A model generated the notes under the pieces. That model was not told the DNA's origin. It saw nothing but the letters and a program-made list of their open reading frames with translations, and searched no databases. Position numbers and translations under genes: made by a program. Positions 6,507-9,655 of a stretch of 9,655 nt of DNA are shown piece by piece. This DNA comes from DASZPL01 sp035550315. GTDB lineage: Bacteria > Actinomycetota > Actinomycetes > JAFAQI01. The stretch spans positions 1-9,655 of the forward strand of contig DASZPL010000144.1 in assembly GCA_035550315.1 (NCBI GenBank), given 5' to 3'. Position 1 is the stretch's first letter. Every line of letters starts with the position of its first letter.

Positions 6507-7443
6507 CGAGCAGCTCCTGTGCCGCCGCCATCCGTTCGCGCCACCAACGGGTCGTGTCGCCGTCGGCGGCGACCGCGCTCAGCCGCCGCGGTGACGGCGC
6601 GACCGGTCGTACCCGCAGGTGGCCGTCGACCGGGACGAGCGGGTCGTCGCAGACGTCACCGTCGAGCAGGGAGACGGTGCCGAGCCCGCAGGCGTAGGGC
6701 AGGTCGGGAAGGGCGGCGGCGAGGGCGACACCGGCGGCGATGCCGACCGAGGTCTCGATCGCGCTGGACACCACGACCGGAAGGCCGCACGCCTCGGCGA
6801 CCTCCAGGCAGGCGCGGACCCCGCCGAGCGGCTGGACCTTCAACACCACGACGTCTGCCGCGTCGAGGCCGGCGACGCGCAGCGGGTCGGCCGCGGTGCG
6901 CACCGACTCGTCGGCCGCGAGGCGCACGTCGACCCGCCGCCGCAGCTGGGCCATGTCCTCGAGTGTCGGCACGGGCTGTTCGGCGTACTCGAGTGAGAAG
7001 CGGGCGAGCTCGGTCAGGGCCCGGACGGCGGTGTCGACGTCCCAGGCGGCATTGGCGTCGACCCGGACCGCACCCGACGGACCCACGGCGTCGCGCACGG
7101 CTTCGACCCGTGCCAGGTCGTCGGCCAGCGTCTGACCCGGCTCGGCCACCTTGACCTTCGCGGTGCGGCAGCCCGACGCCGCGGCGAGCGCGTGTGCCTG
7201 CTCCGGGCCGACCGCCGGAATCGTCGTGTTGACCGCGATGGCGTCGCGAAGCGGGCGCGGCCAGCCGTCTTGAGCGGCCTCCAGAGCGGCCGCCAGCCAG
7301 CGCGCCGCGACCGGCGCCGGATACTCCGGGAACGGGGAGAACTCGCCCCAGCCCGCCGGGCCTTCGATCAGCAGGCCGCGCCGGCGCTCCTGGCCACGGA
7401 AGCGCACCCGCATGGGGATGTCGTAGACGTGGCTTGCGGTCAC
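6496..7443 (-). CDS. menC: o-Succinylbenzoate synthase
   Basis: MenC is an enolase-superfamily enzyme that dehydrates SHCHC to o-succinylbenzoate in menaquinone synthesis. It has 315 residues, within the compact actinobacterial range. Active-site pattern: the KVK pair Lys96/Lys98 (second lysine is the expected base), metal ligands Asp129 (RVDANAAW), Glu155 (YAEQPV) and Asp178 (AADES), and Lys202 (LKVQPLGG) on the opposite face. The N-terminal VYDIPMRVRFRG and GWGEFSPFPEY segments are typical of the capping domain. The GTG at 7443 overlaps the menA stop (GTGA) and has no ribosome-binding site of its own, consistent with coupling to menA. The next in-frame ATG (7413) would cut into the conserved first strand, so GTG is preferred. 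N-acylamino acid racemase activity is known in relatives, but the setting favours MenC. Confidence 0.95.
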   Translation of the reverse strand: MTASHVYDIPMRVRFRGQERRRGLLIEGPAGWGEFSPFPEYPAPVAARWLAAALEAAQDGWPRPLRDAIAVNTTIPAVGPEQAHALAAASGCRTAKVKVAEPGQTLADDLARVEAVRDAVGPSGAVRVDANAAWDVDTAVRALTELARFSLEYAEQPVPTLEDMAQLRRRVDVRLAADESVRTAADPLRVAGLDAADVVVLKVQPLGGVRACLEVAEACGLPVVVSSAIETSVGIAAGVALAAALPDLPYACGLGTVSLLDGDVCDDPLVPVDGHLRVRPVAPSPRRLSAVAADGDTTRWWRERMAAAQELLDAR

Positions 7444-8339
7444 CGAATCAGCAAGCCGGCCGCGAGCAGCACGGCGACCGCGAGCTCCAGCTTCCCGGTC
7501 CCGCCGAGCGCGGGGATCAGCGCCCGGCCGACCCCGCCGCTGCGGACTGCGGTGACGGGTTGCTTGGCCAGCGGGATCGCGAGGATCGCGAGCAGCGGCC
7601 AGCCGGACTTCGCGGCGACCGGCTCGCCGACGACCGCGAGCGCGAGCCCGACGGCGATCGCCGCGACGAACAGCTGCCGGGTGCGAGCCTCGCCGATGCG
7701 TACCGCCAGGGTCCGCTTGCCCGCGATCGCGTCGGTCGGCACGTCGCGCAGGTTGTTCACGACGAGGATCGCGACCGCCAGCACCCCAGTGGCGACCGCC
7801 GCGATCCAGGCGGTCGCCGGCAGCCGGCTGTGCTGGACGTAGGAGGAGCCGAGGGTCGCGACCAACCCGAAGAACACGAAGACGAACACCTCACCGAGAC
7901 CGGCCGATGCGTACGGCCGCGGACCGCCGCTGTAGCCGAGCAGGGCGAGGAACGCCGCGACGCCGACGGCGAGCAGCCACCAGGAGACCATCGCAGCGAG
8001 CGCCACTCCGGCGGCGCCGGCGATCGCCATCGCGACCCCGATCGCGACCTGCATCGCGCGCGGCGACACCAGGCCGCTCGCCACCGCGCGTCGCGGTCCG
8101 GCCCGCTGGACGGTGTCGACGCCACGCACGCCGTCGAAGTAGTCGTTGGCGTAGTTGACGGCGATCTGTACGGCGAGCGCCACCACCACGACCAGCGCGA
8201 AACGGCCGATGGCGAGGTGGCTCAGCCCGGCGCAGCCCGCAGCGGTGCCGACGAACACCGGCGCAAGCGATGCGGGCAGGGTGCGCGGCCGCGAAGCCTC
8301 GACCCACGTCCGCAGCGGGCTCACCCGCTCCTCGCTCAC
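7440..8339 (-). CDS. menA: 1,4-dihydroxy-2-naphthoate polyprenyltransferase
   Basis: MenA is a UbiA-type integral membrane enzyme that attaches the polyprenyl chain to 1,4-dihydroxy-2-naphthoate, giving demethylmenaquinone. From the GTG at 8339 it has 299 residues. The first Asp-rich motif is NYANDYFDGVRGVD (62-75) and the second is NNLRDVPTDAIAGK (195-208); both bind prenyl diphosphate through Mg. Around them are some eight or nine hydrophobic stretches, and the N-terminal SRPRTLPASLAPV segment is typical of MenA. The start is set by AAGGAGG at 8350-8344, four bases before GTG 8339; an in-frame ATG at 8369 would add ten residues but has no ribosome-binding site and would put AAGGAGG inside the gene. 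It overlaps menC by GTGA, so menA-menC-menD form a likely operon, with menE divergent upstream. Confidence 0.94.
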   Translation of the reverse strand: MSEERVSPLRTWVEASRPRTLPASLAPVFVGTAAGCAGLSHLAIGRFALVVVVALAVQIAVNYANDYFDGVRGVDTVQRAGPRRAVASGLVSPRAMQVAIGVAMAIAGAAGVALAAMVSWWLLAVGVAAFLALLGYSGGPRPYASAGLGEVFVFVFFGLVATLGSSYVQHSRLPATAWIAAVATGVLAVAILVVNNLRDVPTDAIAGKRTLAVRIGEARTRQLFVAAIAVGLALAVVGEPVAAKSGWPLLAILAIPLAKQPVTAVRSGGVGRALIPALGGTGKLELAVAVLLAAGLLIR

Positions 8340-8343
8340 ATCG

Positions 8344-8350
8344 CCTCCTT
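8344..8350 (-). promoter_or_regulatory. Ribosome-binding site that decides the menA start
   Basis: On the minus strand the sequence reads AAGGAGG, a near-complete match to the anti-Shine-Dalgarno of 16S rRNA, followed by the 4-base spacer CGAT and a GTG at 8339-8337. It is the strongest such site in the window. The spacer is slightly short but workable. The upstream ATG at 8369 has nothing similar before it. Confidence 0.7.
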
Positions 8351-8368
8351 CGGCCACCGTGCCTCGCA

Positions 8369-8383
8369 TACCGTCGTACCACG
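8369..8383 (+). promoter_or_regulatory. Candidate -10 element for menE, possibly near-leaderless
   Basis: TACCGT at 8369-8374 fits the TANNNT -10 pattern and ends nine bases before the menE ATG at 8384. With the usual 6-8 base distance, transcription would begin at about 8381-8383, giving an almost leaderless message. This would agree with the lack of any ribosome-binding site before menE, and leaderless messages are common in actinobacteria. The motif is short and could be chance; no -35 box is claimed. Confidence 0.25.
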
Positions 8384-9505
8384 ATGCCAGGAGCCGGATT
8401 GCGACAGCTCGTCAGCCTTGCGATGCCGCCTGGCGAGGAGTTCCTCGCGGCATTCGACGAGGCGTGGCGCGCGGATCACGGCGTGCTGCCGCTCGACCCA
8501 CATGCACCGGCCGCCGCCCGCAAGCGGGTGATCGCGGCGATGCGCCCGGACCAGCCGCTGGACGACGGCGTCGCCCTGGTCATCGCGACGTCGGGCTCGA
8601 CGGGAGAGCCCAAGGGGGCCCAGCTGAGCCGGGCAGCGATCGAGGCCGCGGTGCGAGCCACGCACGCCCGGATCGGACAGGAGCCGGACGACGTGTGGCT
8701 GTCGTGCCTGCCGTGGCACCACATCGGCGGGCTGGCCGTCATGCTCCGCTCGCGGCTGCTGGGCATCCCCCTGCTGGTGCACGACCGGTTCGACGTCGAC
8801 AGGTTCGCGCGAGCCGACGCGACGCTCACCTCGCTGGTCCCGACTCAGCTGGTCGGCCTGCTCGAGGCCGGGGTCGACCTGTGCCGGTTCCGGGCGATCC
8901 TGCTCGGCGGCGCGGCGGCACCCGAGGACCTGCTGGCGCGGGCACGTGCGGCCGGCGCGAACGTCGTCACCACCTACGGGATGAGCGAGACCGCCGGCGG
9001 CTGCGTGTACGACGGACGGCCGCTCGACGGGGTCGACGTGTGCGTGCGCGACAACGGCCGGCTGGCCATCCGCGGCCCGATGCTGATGTCGGGCTACCGG
9101 TTGCGCGCGGACCTGACCGCCCGGGCGCTGATCGACGGCTGGCTGGTCACCAACGACCTCGGGAAGGTCAGCACAGACGGCCGGGTGAGCGTGGCCGGTC
9201 GTGCCGATGACGTCATCGTCACCGGTGGCGAGAACGTGGTGGCCGACGAGGTGGCGGCCGTCATACGCCGCCATCCGGCGGTGCGTGAGGCCGCGGTCGT
9301 CGGCGTACCGGACGACCGCTGGGGTGAACGGGTCGTCGCGGGGGTCGCCGGTCAGGTCGAGCTCGCCGAACTCAGGGACTGGTGCAGCGCGTCGTTACCC
9401 AAGGCGTCGCTGCCGCGCCAGGTGATCCAGGTCGGCGAGCTCCCGTACCTCGCGTCGGGAAAGCTCGACCGCCTGGCGGTACGGGTCATCGCGAGTGCCG
9501 GCTGA
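8384..9505 (+). CDS. menE: o-Succinylbenzoate-CoA ligase
   Basis: MenE adenylates o-succinylbenzoate with ATP and transfers it to CoA, supplying the substrate for MenB. It belongs to the ANL (AMP-binding) superfamily. At 373 residues it is the short form common in actinobacteria, about 80-100 residues less than Bacillus or E. coli-type enzymes, mostly at the N-terminus. Core motifs are all present: ATSGSTGEPKG (68-78, phosphate loop), PWHHIGGLAVM (110-120), YGMSETAGG (198-206), TNDLG with Asp258, the hinge GRADDVIVTGGENV (272-285), and the C-terminal ASGK with Lys360 as the expected adenylation lysine. The ATG at 8384 is chosen as the first in-frame ATG after the menA start region; ATG 8423 is an alternative, and neither has a ribosome-binding site. 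It is divergent from menA, and its end lies a few bases from an insertion-sequence edge. Confidence 0.93.
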   Translation: MPGAGLRQLVSLAMPPGEEFLAAFDEAWRADHGVLPLDPHAPAAARKRVIAAMRPDQPLDDGVALVIATSGSTGEPKGAQLSRAAIEAAVRATHARIGQEPDDVWLSCLPWHHIGGLAVMLRSRLLGIPLLVHDRFDVDRFARADATLTSLVPTQLVGLLEAGVDLCRFRAILLGGAAAPEDLLARARAAGANVVTTYGMSETAGGCVYDGRPLDGVDVCVRDNGRLAIRGPMLMSGYRLRADLTARALIDGWLVTNDLGKVSTDGRVSVAGRADDVIVTGGENVVADEVAAVIRRHPAVREAAVVGVPDDRWGERVVAGVAGQVELAELRDWCSASLPKASLPRQVIQVGELPYLASGKLDRLAVRVIASAG

Positions 9506-9510
9506 CGGTC

Positions 9511-9655
9511 CTAGAGAGCCTGTTGCCCAAAATCGTCTTGGCTCTGCGGGGTTTGCTGTGTGAGTGGTTGCCGCTGCCGGCTTAGGCCGGGGCGGTGCGG
9601 TGGAGTCGGAGCAGGTTGAGGGCGGCGGCGGCGAGGTGCGCTTCGGCGTGGGCAG
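9511..9655 (-). mobile_element. Probable end of an insertion sequence downstream of menE
   Basis: Between the menE stop (9505) and the presumed transposase stop (9584) lie 76 bases with no gene. Near the left edge is CTAG (9511-9514), a preferred target of some IS5-related elements, followed by GAGAGCCTGTTGCCCAAAAT (the CTAG G onward lies within 9514-9533), whose GAG...CTGTTG...AAA layout is like the terminal repeat of several insertion sequences. The G+C content falls here relative to menE. The other end is outside the window, so the terminal repeat and target duplication cannot be confirmed and the exact boundary is a guess. Confidence 0.45.
9582..9655 (-). CDS. Probable transposase, C-terminal 23 residues only (runs off the window)
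   Basis: Reading the minus strand inward from the window end gives an open frame of 23 complete codons ending at TAA (9584-9582): AHAEAHLAAAALNLLRLHR followed by TAPA. The pattern of a His/Leu/Ala-rich helix ending in AAALNLLRL resembles the extreme C-terminus of DDE transposases of IS1182/IS5-like families, where the helix after the catalytic Glu ends in a similar A-x-N-L-x-R-L. The catalytic residues would lie beyond 9655, so neither family nor intactness can be settled. The run of non-coding, lower-G+C sequence between it and menE fits the end of an insertion sequence. Confidence 0.6.
   Translation of the reverse strand, partial: AHAEAHLAAAALNLLRLHRTAPA

Noticed and set aside
7434..8531. 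Open frame of 365 codons on the plus strand across menA
   Set aside because: Repetitive Arg/Asp/Gly/Gln translation; the minus strand encodes a clear UbiA-type membrane protein with both Asp-rich motifs.
8336..9274. Open frame of 312 codons on the minus strand opposite menE
   Set aside because: Rich in Arg, His, Asp and Gln with no fold pattern; menE on the plus strand explains this region fully.
9382..9585. Small plus-strand frame running past the menE stop into the insertion-sequence end
   Set aside because: It is out of frame with menE, starts inside it, and its tail crosses the presumed element boundary; no protein family pattern.
1..9655. CRISPR array, tRNA, rRNA, riboswitch or defence system
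   Set aside because: No regularly spaced direct repeats, no cloverleaf-like or ribosomal stretches and no defence-type domains were recognised; intergenic gaps are about 110 bases or less.

Overview
The window is about 70% G+C. Its genes are tightly packed, often start with GTG, overlap by 4 bases, and use C/G-ending codons. This points to an actinobacterial chromosome; the family or genus cannot be fixed from this sequence. The content is largely core metabolism: the end of the purine genes purK-purE, then most of the menaquinone (vitamin K2) pathway: menF, menD, menC, menA and menE. menB, the hydrolases and the final methyltransferase are not in the window.

Layout from left to right. Positions 1-2311 (+) hold the 3' part of purK, complete purE and menF, joined by ATGA and GTGA overlaps, so one transcript with translational coupling is likely. 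Position 2344 (+) starts a small SRPBCC-fold protein. A 107-base gap follows, holding a perfect 15-bp inverted repeat. On the other strand, ending at 2913, is a dienelactone hydrolase family protein. Divergent from it at 3731 (+) is a predicted secreted protein with Asp-box (BNR) repeats. Its last 20 bases overlap the end of menD on the opposite strand. Positions 4812-8339 (-) hold menA-menC-menD, read right to left, with short overlaps. menE (8384-9505, +) is divergent from menA across a gap of about 44 bases. Immediately after menE, on the minus strand, is the C-terminus of what looks like a transposase running off the right edge.

How the genes fit together. PurK and PurE convert AIR to CAIR through N5-CAIR. 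MenF makes isochorismate from chorismate; MenD adds a succinyl semialdehyde unit from 2-oxoglutarate; MenC dehydrates the product after loss of pyruvate (normally by MenH) to o-succinylbenzoate; MenE activates that to the CoA thioester; MenA later prenylates dihydroxynaphthoate in the membrane. The SRPBCC, hydrolase and Asp-box genes have no evident role in the pathway and split the men genes into two blocks.

No undescribed multi-gene system, CRISPR array, RNA gene or prophage was seen. The points most worth following up are the 81-bp inverted-repeat element at 2824-2904, the insertion-sequence edge next to menE, the purE-menF coupling, and the menA start position. No gap exceeds about 110 bases.
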